NCBI GenBank assembly: GCA_008694505.1
Contig: VZDJ01007749.1
Coordinates: 7,341,457 to 7,405,456, forward strand
Source of the DNA: Cyanoderma ruficeps
Taxonomy: Eukaryota; Chordata; Aves; Passeriformes; Timaliidae
DNA length: 64,000 nt
Direction of reading: 5' to 3'
In this document: one piece after another, positions 35,819 to 47,720 of the stretch
How the letters are laid out: each line of letters starts with the position of its first letter
How positions within the stretch are numbered: position 1 is the stretch's first letter
The notes under the pieces: model-generated
The model's input: the letters and a program-made list of their open reading frames with translations, nothing else
Told to the model about the DNA's origin: nothing
Database searches by the model: none
Translations under genes and position numbers: made by a program

Positions 35819-38800
35819 CTACATGGCTTTAGATCTTTGTGCTCATTCAGCTACACTCACTTCCCTGGCATCATCTGTTGTGCCTGAGAAAGTCATGGGG
35901 TGTGAGATAGTTCATAATCAATGCATGTCCCTAAATACTGCCTCATCAAGGAGGAGAAGTGGTTTAGGTTCATGTATGCTCTGAAGCTGCCTTCTCTCAT
36001 CCAAAAGTAGATGAGAGTGCAGTGAGTGTTTTAACTTCCCCTCCTTTTTACGTATTTTTGGCAACGCATGAGATGGACTTGAAAAAAGCCGCTTTTCATT
36101 ACAGAGGGTCAGACTAGTTTCTTAACCCCTACTAATTCCAAGTATTTTTGCTAGAAGGGAAAAGGGAGAAAACCTATGACCTCTGGTCTCTGGAAGAGCA
36201 CCTCTCCTTATAATTGTAGTTCTTTTTCTGTAAGGGGTCAGGTATTCATGAGCAGGAACAAATTTACAAGATTCCTGCCTGTTTCCCCTGGAAACCAGTT
36301 GAAATTATTCCTCAGGATACTGGTGACTAGCTAGGAAAGTTTTGTACTTTAAAAAAAAAAAGAATCCCTGTGTTTTCAACAAGGTAGACCGTTACTTCTC
36401 TTGGTATTTTGGATGCTAGGGATCTTAGCCTTTCCCTGGCTCACCAATACATACCAGCCTTTTCAGTCTTTCTTACTGATTACACCATAGTTAAAAATGA
36501 TTAATAATAAAATAGCAGAAAAGGAAAAACACTTAAAGCCATCAGTAGACATTAATATGCCTGATCATATCATCCTGAGGTTTATTCAAGGTGTCATGTG
36601 ATAGCTGTAGACATTTGGTACACCTAAGAAGCAATTAAGGTGGGGAATTAGGGGTTTTCAGAAGCTGGTTTGTCTTAAAAGTCTTTGAATTGCAGTTTTT
36701 TCCATATAGACAACCCTGGGTTGTCTACCCTGGCCCAAGTTGTCAACCCTCGCCCAAGTTCAGGGCCTTGTTGTGGCAGAGATATTTATGTAATGTTGGG
36801 CAAGTCACTGAGTTTGAATGCACCAGCTTCTGATCTCAAGTTCTGCCATACACAAAGAGCAGGTAATAGTGTCCTTCAAGTAATTCTGTGACAATGAATG
36901 CACCAGGACTATGAGCTACTCTGGCACTGCAGTCATGAAAACTGTGTAAGTATTTCCCCTTTCCAGTAAATAGTTAAACTCAATGGAAAAAAGTTAACTT
37001 TTTGTGACAAAAAGGTTTCAGCTTGCTGCATAATAAATACACTTGCATCTGAGTAGAAGAAAAAAAAAGGAAGAGATAAAGTCACGCAGCAGCCCATTTT
37101 AGCCCCAGAGACTCAAACTGTTAAAAAAGATACATTATGGGCACAGCACGCATCTGTTTTTCTACTCTACTTTTGTGGCATCAGTGCTTTCAATCAGCCA
37201 TCTCTGGGATTGCAAGATGCAAGGTTCTTCAGAAACAATGTTAAGCAAGTTCTTATATATACGAGAATCACCTCTCCCCTCTCCTCTTCCTTCTTCTGGA
37301 CATTTGTCATTTGAGACATTTCTCCATACATTTTCAAAACAGTTTTGCAAATGCAGTCAAAAGTTCTTGGCTCCCCACTACTTGCTGTGAAGGAGAGCAC
37401 ACCCCATACAGAATACCAGCACCACAGCTGGAAAGAGAGGGGGTCACAGGGTAAAGAGTGCAAAGGATTGCTGGCAGAGGAGGACAGAAGCACCTGCCAG
37501 CACCAGACCGTCAGTATTTTTATTCTTGTAGGGAGTAACTTGTGTGAAGGGACCAAAATGTGGGTTACTCTACACTTTTAAGGTTGTCCTTAATATTGTG
37601 TCTGAGTTGTTCTGTGTACCTGCTGCTGTATAGAGCCAGGGGTGTTGTTGTGTCAGTGACAGGGGGGGTGACAGGGGCACTCAGCATGAGACCACAGCAG
37701 ATATGCTATTCCCCAGGTGTTACCCGTGTAGCCCTTTTTGTTCTTATCAGTCATATTTACCAGTTTGAAATGCTTAAGAGACTGGGGAGGGCTGTTCACT
37801 GGTGTTAAAACTTGGGATTTTTCATTTTGTGGCCACAGACAATGGGGTTACCTTGGTGAGATAAAGTCTAGTTTTAATAAGGAGCAGATGAAAGAAGTGG
37901 TGACTTCAGGTAGTACAGCCAGTACAGATGGAAAAAATTAAGGCAATTGGAGCCCTCAGCTGCAGACTAGCACAAATCCAAATGGGAAAAGATGAATCTT
38001 TTAAAAGGCTCAGTGGTTATCTATCACTTAACCTCATCAACTTTACTCATGGCAAGATTCATTTATGCCTCTTTTGTTTCTCTTCTTTTCATATTGTTCA
38101 AATTCAATATAATCAGACAGCTATGTGGTTTTGGGGTCTGAGTCCTGTTCAAGTGAATTCAGCCTTTGAATTTTTCTCTTTTGGTAAGCCTACAAAATTT
38201 CTGCTGCCCCTCTGTTCCTCTAACACAGTCTTATTTTAGGATGCTTATCTTGTCTCTAATACACTGGGAAACTTGTGTTCTGGTTCAGTTGGTTTTTTTT
38301 CCTCCTCCATCAAGAATAGTTTTAATTCTTCTGAAGCAGACAGTCCCTGTTCAGGACGTAAACTCACAGAACTGTGAGCATTGCGCCAGGTGATACCAAG
38401 GAAGAACAGAATAAAATACACGCACACAATGAATATGCAATATGATTGAATAGAAAGGCAGACTTTTCCTTCAGTGGATCACCTCCCATCAGTCATGGTG
38501 CAACCTGTTTTGCTTAAATCTTATGCTATTTGCAAGTATCTAAACTTCCTAGTTTTAAAAATGCAGCGATACATTAGTTGAGTGCATCGGGCAAAAGACT
38601 TTTCATCACATCCTTAAAATGGCCTGCACTGATTTACACCTACAGGAAGCTGCACATTTAAAATTACTGGCATTGCTTTGTCTTTGCTTTCATGCATTTT
38701 AGTCTCCCTAAGTCTCTCCTAGTGACTTAATGATGTCATCAGTTTGTTAAATACCCCCAGCTTCTATTTAAGGCTGCTAATAGCAGTATGTGTGCAGAAA

Positions 38801-41800
38801 CTGAGGCACAAGAAGAGTTCTGTGTCACTTGAAGCCACCGAGTTTGTCTTTGCATCCTTTACTCTTCCTTTTGCTTAGTAAAAGTTGTATATACTATTGC
38901 TAGTCAGCAGCTCTATAGCATTATATATTTTAAACAAGCTTTAAAAAAATCTAGTTTTAAAAGAACCTCTGAAATGAAATAATGGATGTAGCATGCTGGC
39001 AGGCTGAGGAGATTTAAATGTTCTTTCAGCATGCCTGTAGCTGTAAGACGTCTTCCCACAGAACAACTGTTATCTTTTAAGAAAAAAGAAAGACATTTCT
39101 CTGGCTTGTTTTCCATACAGACATTTGTAAATATAATCCCTTCTGTCGCTTTGGTAAGTCAATCACACTAACAGGTACCAGTTATTCAGTGACTGCCTTG
39201 GGCTAAAAAGAGCAAATGACAAAAACACTTTTAGGTTGTCATGTGTTAATGCAAAATGCCCCCAGACCCCAGTGCTTATTCATCTTCATCTAGTTGACTA
39301 ATGCTTTTCCCATGTTGTTACATGTTGGTAAATTAAAGAAGCCTTCCAGACAGTTCTGTCAACAGTTTACTGAAATGTACCTCATTAGTGAGGTTGAGCT
39401 GTCACATGAGTGTAATTTAATCCTATTGAATTATCACTCAAAAATGCTTGAATACCAGGCCTTTATACAGTGAGAAAGAAGGTTTTCTAGGAATACTGTC
39501 AGGCTGTAAATTGATTAGATGTGAAGCATGCAAAGGAAAAACCCCGGAGTTTTTTTATACTTGCAGTAAGATTTGTGACAGCTCTTTCACTGCATCTTGT
39601 GTTTTAGAGACCTGTATAGAGCCAGGTACATTTCTTTTGAGCATTTGTTTTTCATATTCATAGTAAAGCTGAAAGGCTGAGTGGCATGCTTAAGATAGAA
39701 TATTTCTTTTTTTCACTGAAACAGAAAGAAGAGAGAGGGGAAAAAAGAGGGCAAGGAACTAGAAGGAGAAGGATGGATTTCAGTTGGTGTCATAGTAAAT
39801 TATACATGTGTTTAACCCTCCTTTTAGAGAACACTGGGCATTTTAAAATCTTTGGAAATGGTTCTTGTTTTTTGAACAATGTGCATATGATTTAACATAT
39901 GAAGTATAGGATCTGGCTGTGTACCTGTCTGTGTCTTTAAGGACACTCTGTTCCTACTGAGACCATAAAAATGGGCCCCATCTGCACACAGAATGTGCCA
40001 TGCTTGGGAAAGTCCCAAACCAGCACTTGTCTGAAAAGTTTATTTGTTAATATTGAGCGTTTCCTAGACTTATCATTCTAATAATGCTCTCATTATGATT
40101 GGTCTGAGAGGACTTGGGGAAGGATTTAATGTCCCTCTTGGGGTGAGAGACAAGGGTGAGTTCTGCCCAGTGATGGGATTTCCTGGGCTGTGGTGGCTCA
40201 TCGTTCACAGGACAGCTATATTTCCTATACCCTACCTCTATGCTCAAAACACTAGATAACCAGATCTATAGCAGAAACTGTAAAAAAATCATGGATACTT
40301 CACAGCAATGGTTTTTAAATGTAGTGCAACAGGGTAATGATTATTTCCCATTCACCCCAGCAATCCCTGCCAGCAAAGGAGTGGCACAATGGAGAAGTAT
40401 ACACACAGACCCCACACTCCATCCACTGCTGATGCAGGGGGAGGGTGAATGGAGAGGTTTCCCAGAAGCTCTCCTTGCTGGGGAACATCCCACCAGGCTT
40501 GAGCCACAGTGCAGGAAAGCTCCCTGACACACAGTCCTCTCCCCACTGAAGGTCAGTGGGGAGTCTCTGCAGAGCACGTCCTCTGTGCTTGGGGCCAGCC
40601 CTACCCAGTTTCCTCTCCTGGTAGGTATGCTGCCTTTACATATTTAATGAGGTTTTATGGGTTTAGGCGTTGTAAATTATATTCGCTTTCTCAGACCTCT
40701 AAGACCTTCCTCCACCTACCCTCCCTTACCTGTCAAGTTTCACTGGGTATGCTTTAAATTCTGGAGAGGAGAATACTGACTTTGCATAACATAAATGAAA
40801 GAGCCAGAAAGCATTACATTTTCATACAAATTACATGAAACCCCCAAGATTCTGCCCTTGAGGGGAGACAGCAAAGCACCAAGTATTCAGAGAAACAACA
40901 GCTTTGGGTTTTGGGGTTGTGTGGGCAGGGAGTAACGTTTCACGTACCTCACATAAGGAAAGGAAAGCTCCTGTGCTTTGCAGGTAGTAGTCAGGCAGAG
41001 CTGGATTTTACTTGGTTTTGTAAAAACAAGAATCCTTGATGTTACCCTACACAGGAGGAGCTGTACATGTCTGTGGGAAGTTTATATATATATATATATA
41101 TANATATATATATATATAAAATGCAGCAATTTCTGTTTTGGCCTTCTGCACCAGTAATTTATCCCTCAGTGGAGCAAATGCTGCCTTCCACTGGGAACAC
41201 TGAACTTTTCTTCTGCAACAGGGACTCCTACAGTCAAAGAATTTTCAGTAATGAAAGTGCAGTGTTGCATCTGGTATGTGTGGCTGAGCACAGCAGCTGA
41301 GCTCAGTAGGCTCCTACTGAGAACGTGTAACCTGTATGGAAAGGTTTCCTCTTTGGAGTTACTATTGGAGGTAAAGACATATTAAGATTGGTCAATGGGG
41401 TTATCAGCAGAAAGTGAATCACTTCCTTGATGCTCCTGAGTCATTATTGGCACAAAGGCAGTCAACTTGGATCTTTCATCATTCTGTATGAGACAAAGGT
41501 CTGATCAAAATATGCCTAATAATTAAAAACACAAGTGATCACTTCTTTACTATTTTGAACACTAAGCCAGGCATAAAACAAAAGGGTCAGGTGTTTTCTG
41601 GCACATGGTGGAAGAGTGTATAGCTCCATTGTCTCTGGTCATGAGGCTTTGGGCTCAGATATAAATTGTACACGTAATTCTGAGTTCATACACAGAATAG
41701 TGGAAAAATAATATGAATTTCAATATGAATTCTTATGGATAAACTATTTTTCATTTGGAAATAAAGTAGTATTCAGTAGACTTTATCCACTCAGTATGAA

Positions 41801-42686
41801 GAGAAAAAGTAATTTTGGGGTTAAATAGAGTCATGCCAAGAAGGTGTATCCTGATTCCCGTTTTCATGGCAATCCTTTAGCTCATAGAAGTTCTTATGGC
41901 CACCAGGGGCTGAACCAGAACTTCATATAAAAGGGATGCTCTGTTTTTGAGGTGCCTTTGAGTGGGATGGGGTGTGCCTTGCTTTCCTGGCCATGGCTGA
42001 ACACCTGCCTGCCCATGGGAAGCAGTGAATTCATTCCTTACTTTTTCTTTGCTTGTGTGCTTTCCCTCTTAACCTCTCTTTATCTCAACCCATGGATTTT
42101 CCAGATTTTACCCTTCTGATTTTCTCCCTGATCCCGCTGGTGGGGGAGTGAGTGAGCAGTTGTGTGGGACTTGAGTTCTGGCTGGGGTTAAAACATGGCA
42201 AAAACTTAACAACCTTGTGCTTCCTTGGGTTTGTTTCCATTCTGCCAGAAGCATTATGTGCTATAAATATACTATATATATACANTTTGGAACTCCAAAC
42301 CAGTATTTGTCTTCTGAGCTCAGAACTATCAGTCTGCTGCTTTCTAGCTCTGGCCACAAAACCATTCTCTGAAAGAAAAGCAGTACAAATTGCATAACAG
42401 CTTGCAAAATGTACTTTAAAAAGCCCAGAGATTGAACACCAGTAAACTTCACTGTTAGTTTCAGAGCTAAGAACATTGAAATGTAAAAATGCCACCTATT
42501 TGTTCTATCTTTTCTTGACTTCTGGTATTTCAAATCACAAAAAGTGATGCTAAACGTGATTAACTTTTTAAACAGTAAATATTTTTAAAGCAATTATGTC
42601 AAGCTTTAATTGGTCAAACCATTTATCTTTCTGAATATAAAAGTCTTCTTAATTGTCTAATTTTCTTTATAGTTGTGTGTTTTCTA
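35819..42686. other. Intergenic, no gene seen
   Basis: AT-rich sequence with an A run near 36351-36361, short palindromes at 36709-36725 and 40541-40561, and an AT microsatellite with an N near 41.1 kb. A GC-richer patch at 40.33-40.62 kb has no recognised identity. Segments at 38.5-38.8 kb and 39.1-39.45 kb read like possible conserved non-coding sequence. Confidence 0.45.
41082..41118. repeat. (TA)n microsatellite containing an N
   Basis: About 37 bases of TA dinucleotide repeat, interrupted by an undetermined base at 41103. Length is probably polymorphic and not exact in this assembly. Confidence 0.95.
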
Positions 42687-42793
42687 TTTATTTAGGTTCC
42701 AAATGAAGAATAAAACTATGTATAGTTTCACTAGACTTCTCCTTCATAAGTAAGTGTATCAAGTTCATAGTGGCTTTCACCACCTTCTAATTC
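42687..42793 (-). other. Candidate 3'-terminal exon on the minus strand
   Basis: A very good acceptor (pyrimidine tract ending TTTTTTCTTTAG) is followed by 20 open codons reading ELEGGESHYELDTLTYEGEV and a TAG at 42733-42731. Only this frame is open; the other two stop within 15 bases. AATAAA lies on the same strand at 42692-42687, about 40 bases after the stop. Orientation and position fit the upstream neighbour expected from synteny (SPATA17, same strand as RRP15), but the residues do not match the human SPATA17 C-terminus as I know it. It could be a bird-specific tail, another gene, or chance. Confidence 0.35.
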
Positions 42794-45700
42794 CTAAAGA
42801 AAAAACATAAACAAATATAAATCTGGTAAGTGTTGTAAGAGAAGGAAAGGGATATTTCTATCCATAGAAAATGAGATAGGAAACCAGATACTCTGCTGCA
42901 AATGATGGGGTACCAATCCTGAGATTTCAAAGATTACTTTTTTTTTTTAAAATTCATATGGTTTTTGGAAGTAAACTTGGAATTGTAATAGCTTTATTTT
43001 CTGTTTCTAATTATCTTAGCAAAAAAACCCCTACTTCTTAAATTCAGATATTTCACTCCTCACAAAAAGGCCATTGAATTCAAAGAAAAGATTCATTTAC
43101 CCCATGATATTTTGCCTCAAACTTTTGTATGGAAGCATCTCATCATCCTTTTTTCAACATTGTACTTCTGATCATTGCTGGCACGGTGCTATTAGTGTCC
43201 CTTCTCTTACAAATTGTTAGTTTGCCAGTTCTTAATCATGGGATGAGCTTATAACTTCACACGCAGAGCTTTGGATTTTGTTTTTGTGGATGGTTTTAAA
43301 TAATAGTTAGAAATGTGGTTTTGAATATTTGAAATCCTTCCAGTTTCTGAGTGCAGTATACTCTGTTTTCAGATCCACTTTGTATTTGCTACAGCTTTGC
43401 AGGTAGCTTGGAGTTAAAATATAAGGTGCAGGTACAAATCTCTTTGTGTCATCAAATATCATGTGATGATACTGGAATGCTTATAGTCTTGTGTGATTAC
43501 CTTGTAATTTTTACAAAGTTGGATCACTGCCTTTTCTCAACAAATTACAGCTGTGTTTGATCTTTCTATTGAAGGAGTGTTGCAAAAGTGTTTTTATGTT
43601 TCATTTCCTATTTAGGACATAATTTTATGGCAGCAAAAGGCTCACTGTTGTTGAAGGAGAACATCCTGGTCCCAGTCACAGTTTTGTTCCCTTAGGCCAG
43701 CTCTGGGCTTTGTCAGATTCCTGAGTGAGCCACCTCTGCTGATTGTGAAATCAGAAAACTTCCTCCTTGCCAGGTCAGATGTTTATTGGTGTTATGAACT
43801 GACTCTGTAGGGCACAGGGGAGAGTGGGATCACTTGCCCAGGAGAAAGCGGAAAGTCTTACTTCATTGCAAGAAGTGGCTACCTTGGCTTAACCATTAGT
43901 ATGGCACCCTTATACAATCCTTTGGCTTAGCTATAAATGATGTATTTGATTAAACTGGGTGAAACATGACCATCACTGCAGGGAGGCAGTTTCCTGCACT
44001 CAGGCTTTTACCCCAGTACCTGCTTAGTGGCATTGCTGGAGAACAGCTTCTGACCTGTTTTCACATTGACTAGTCCTGATGGACACTGCAAGAGGCACAG
44101 AAGGGCTAAAAATTTTTATTTCAGCATAGATTTAGTCTTTGGCCATGTAATCCACCACATTAGAAAGTCCTTTTGTAGAACTCAAAGAGTGAAAACTCTG
44201 CATAGTTTCAAAACAGGAGTAAAAAGAGAGAGTGTTGCCTGAACCTTCTTCACTCACTAGTTCACCTGCAGCATAGCTGCATAACAAAATAATACACTGG
44301 AGTATGATCCCATGATGTTAAGATCGTATCTTTTTCCCCTGTGAAAAAGCAGAAACTGAATAACTGGGCACAGAAGTGTAACATAAGAAAAGGCATAGCT
44401 ATTATTCACAAAGAAAAATGAGAATGTGGAAGCTGATGCGCCTAAGAATTTTGCAGAAGGTGGGCATGATCCCAGAGCAGACACATGCATGACTGGAAGA
44501 GGGAATTTGCATTTTAAGGCAGATTTGCTGCTTTTGTTTATTGCTCTGCTTTCAAGTAAAAACAGCTTGCAGAGTCAGGTGGTTTGAAGAGGAAGGTTCA
44601 ACTTCCACAACAAAAAACAAAGAAAACTAAAGTCGTCTCAGAAAGAGTAACGGTGTTGGAAGGCATGCTTAAAATGGATTATGCTGAAAAAAAGTCTAGA
44701 AAGACTACTTTTTTTTTTGTCCTGACATGCTTATAGATTTAGTATTTCAGAAAATCCTTGGCCTGGCTTCTTCCCCACCATCATTCTTCTGGAGTGGGAA
44801 TCTGTACCTGCTTGAAGACAAACTGAGATATTTTTTTTTCTCCCACCCTTCACAAAGGATGGTGCAAAGGCAACAATGTGAATGTCCCCAGTCGTAAACT
44901 GTCTCTTGAAGCTACCTGTGTGTTATGTATGAGAAGAAACAGCTTCCAAAATCTTTACTTCTTGGTACGTGGCTCTGCATCCCGGTGGGTTAATAGCATT
45001 TTACTAACTTGTGGGTGAAGTGAGGTGGTGGTATTTTACATGTTCTCCATTTGCCTTTTTAAGGATGCCCAAGAACAGATAATCTGGTCATTTTTCTTTG
45101 ATCTACTACAACTTCTACCAGGAACATTTCTGTGGTGGTCCTCGGTGGCAACACTTATCTAGGTTATAAAATGTGAATGCACCATATGGTACCACTTTTG
45201 GGTTATCAGGACAACGCTTCTAAAGTTTTGTCTCATCTCATGGGTTTGGTGCTGCAAGCATCAAGTGTGGTGCAGAGCACCTCTTACACTTTTACAGAAT
45301 TCATATGCTTAGGCATGCAAGCATCTTAAACATTGCAATGAGCTCTGGCCTACAAAAGCTGTAAGGGTGCATGCTATGAATGTCTGTACATCAGCATGAA
45401 ACCATCCACAGGGACTCTCAACAGTTACCAGGAGTCAGACTGGCCAGGCCTAAGGAAAACAAGCCAAAACAAAACCCACCGCCAAAACCTACCAAAAAAC
45501 CCAAACAAGCCATACAACCAAAGCTCAACATTTTCTACTGAACAGCAGCCTGCTTGGAAGCAGCAGGAGCAGGGTGCTTCCCAAGGGCTAATGACACCAG
45601 AGGCAAAGGTAACAGAGAGAAAAGCTCAGGCAGAAATTCTCAGCCCCACAGTACCTGAACAAGAGGAGCAGATTGAGTCCAACAATGGCAACCAGGGTCA

Positions 45701-46957
45701 ATCAAACAGCCCAGGTGGGCTGGTGGTTACAAATTCCAGGGACACACCAGGCCAATGTACCACCAAGGCAGAAAGGCAGGTACCCACTGCCTGAGAGGCT
45801 GCTCAGGGCACTGGTGACATGCTCGTGGCCCTGGCACAAACAGCTGTCCTGATCTGTAGATTTGTGGTGTCTTATGTCAGTCCGAGGTGTTAAATTTTGT
45901 GGATGTCAGTGGTGAGAAGGGCACTGGTGCATGCCTGCTCTGGCACAGGGGACATGGGAAGAGCAGGGAGAAGTAGATCTCTACTCCCCATGGCATCTCA
46001 GCTGAGTCTGTAAGCAGAGTAACTTGTAGATCTTCCTAATTTACATCTGCATAGGGATGAAGGCAGTTTGAAAATTAAAAGGGCATAACCACAATCCTGA
46101 TGGCCTCCCACTTTTCCTGTCTCAAATAGATCTTGGCAAAGGAAATAATCTTCCTGCTTCTAAAGGGCAGGTTTAAAAAGGCTCTAGCATTGTCACGACT
46201 GGGTTGAGTAGATGTTGAGGACAGACTGTTTTTTCCAGCAGAGTCTTAGCCAGGAGAAAACTTTCAAAGACTTCAAAACAAGGCAGTACATCTTAAAAGA
46301 TATCACTTTTCAGTTCTTGATTGGGTTTGCTCTTGTTTTTTCTCCTTCATTTTTATGCCCATGAAAAGTGCTAGGTTGACAGACTTGGAGATGAACTTGC
46401 CTCTTTATCCAGCTGTCCTGACAATGTTCTTCTTCCCTGAGGGACCACTTTTAAGGGGACTGGATGGTAGGTTGATTCCTACATTTTGCGTCTCTGCCAG
46501 TAACTAACTGCCTGTGAGGAGATGACCTAGTTCTGGCTGTGAAGGTGATGAGATTTTGGCAGGCCGAACTTCTGGCCACAAAAATTTGAGCTTTAATAAT
46601 TACCTTAATCTGTAGATAGAGGTGCTTCTTTGGTTTAAGTATAGAGAGAAATCTACATGCACACAGACATAAAACATATATATATATATATATATTCTTA
46701 AATGCCGTGTACTTGCTTTGCCTTATAGTACTATTTGCTCTGTGGGCACAGCCCATGGAATTATTATCTTTACAGCTATTTTGCAGTCATGACACTATTA
46801 TTACCATGCAGGAATGGGAAAAATATTACCTTTTTTTGTGTCAGTTTTCATTAAACTGTTAACATTTTTATACCAAATAAAGAGTGGAGACTGTCAACCA
46901 CTTTATGCTTTTTTATCATTGCCAGGTGAACATGAGGGTTTTTTTTTTAACAGATAC
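42794..46957. other. Intergenic or intronic, no gene seen
   Basis: AT-rich sequence. If the 42.79 kb segment is a real terminal exon, this would be its upstream intron. A plus-strand frame of 132 codons at 45396-45794 is listed separately. A short AT repeat is at 46676-46695. Confidence 0.45.
45396..45794 (+). other. Unrecognised hydrophilic open frame of 132 codons
   Basis: ATG-to-stop frame rich in Gln, Asn, Pro, Ser and Thr, with no hydrophobic segment and no recognised motif. Low complexity and A-rich codons suggest it is a by-product of an A-rich strand. There is no visible promoter, splice site or poly(A) signal that would support translation. Confidence 0.12.
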
Positions 46958-47720
46958 TGAACTGTGAAAAAATGATTTTTAAAAGTATAAACAATTTCTG
47001 TATAAAATACAGTACATTAATCCTGCTGCAGCTTAATGTAACTACCTGAATTTGAACATTTCTTTAAATCCTGAAATCAGTTGGTTCTCAGTTACTTTTC
47101 AATGACATTTAACAGTTGGACTTAAAAATACAGAAGAATGCATTATAAGTTTTACCCAAAATGATTATGGCAGTCATTTGAATAAAATACAGATTTTGCA
47201 AGCTGTAAAGCATATCATTGTACTATATACTGGTCTAACTAAGGTTTGGTTCACAAACTACAGTGCTCTAACCAAGTCATTAAATCTATCTAAAAGGGCC
47301 TCATTTGAGAAGCAATAAAATTTTTAATCATTTTATTATTAAAAGAGTGTTTAATATGTAGCTAATTAAATGCCAAAGGCAGGTTATCTGAGTTTAACCT
47401 TCAAAAAGAAAATGATGTATCAAAGTCTGCCTCTGGCATCATGGGATAGAAATGTCATCCTCATAATCATTGCGTGACAACTAGCTGGTGGCCTTTTCTA
47501 GAGCTATAGTTAAATTACCTGATTAAATTAATAGCCATTTAGATGTTTTAGGAACTGCACAGACCTATATTAAATGAAAATTAGGTCCATTACATTTTCT
47601 GAGTGGGCTAGATAGACCCTAAAATAAAACACGTATGCCATTGTCCACATTACTTAGATTAAGCAATTAAAAGCCCTTTCTTAAAAGCTACTAATTTCCC
47701 ATAGTGTGCCAAGAACTAGG
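46958..47720. promoter_or_regulatory. Candidate conserved non-coding enhancer block
   Basis: A dense AT-rich, non-repetitive block with many homeodomain-type cores (GCTAATTAAATGCC near 47360, GATTAAATTAATAGCC near 47520, AAGCAATTAAAAGCCC near 47660). It also has a TCF/LEF-like ATCAAAG near 47419. There is no coding potential on either strand. The texture is that of deeply conserved vertebrate non-coding elements. This is inference from composition and motifs only. Confidence 0.4.
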
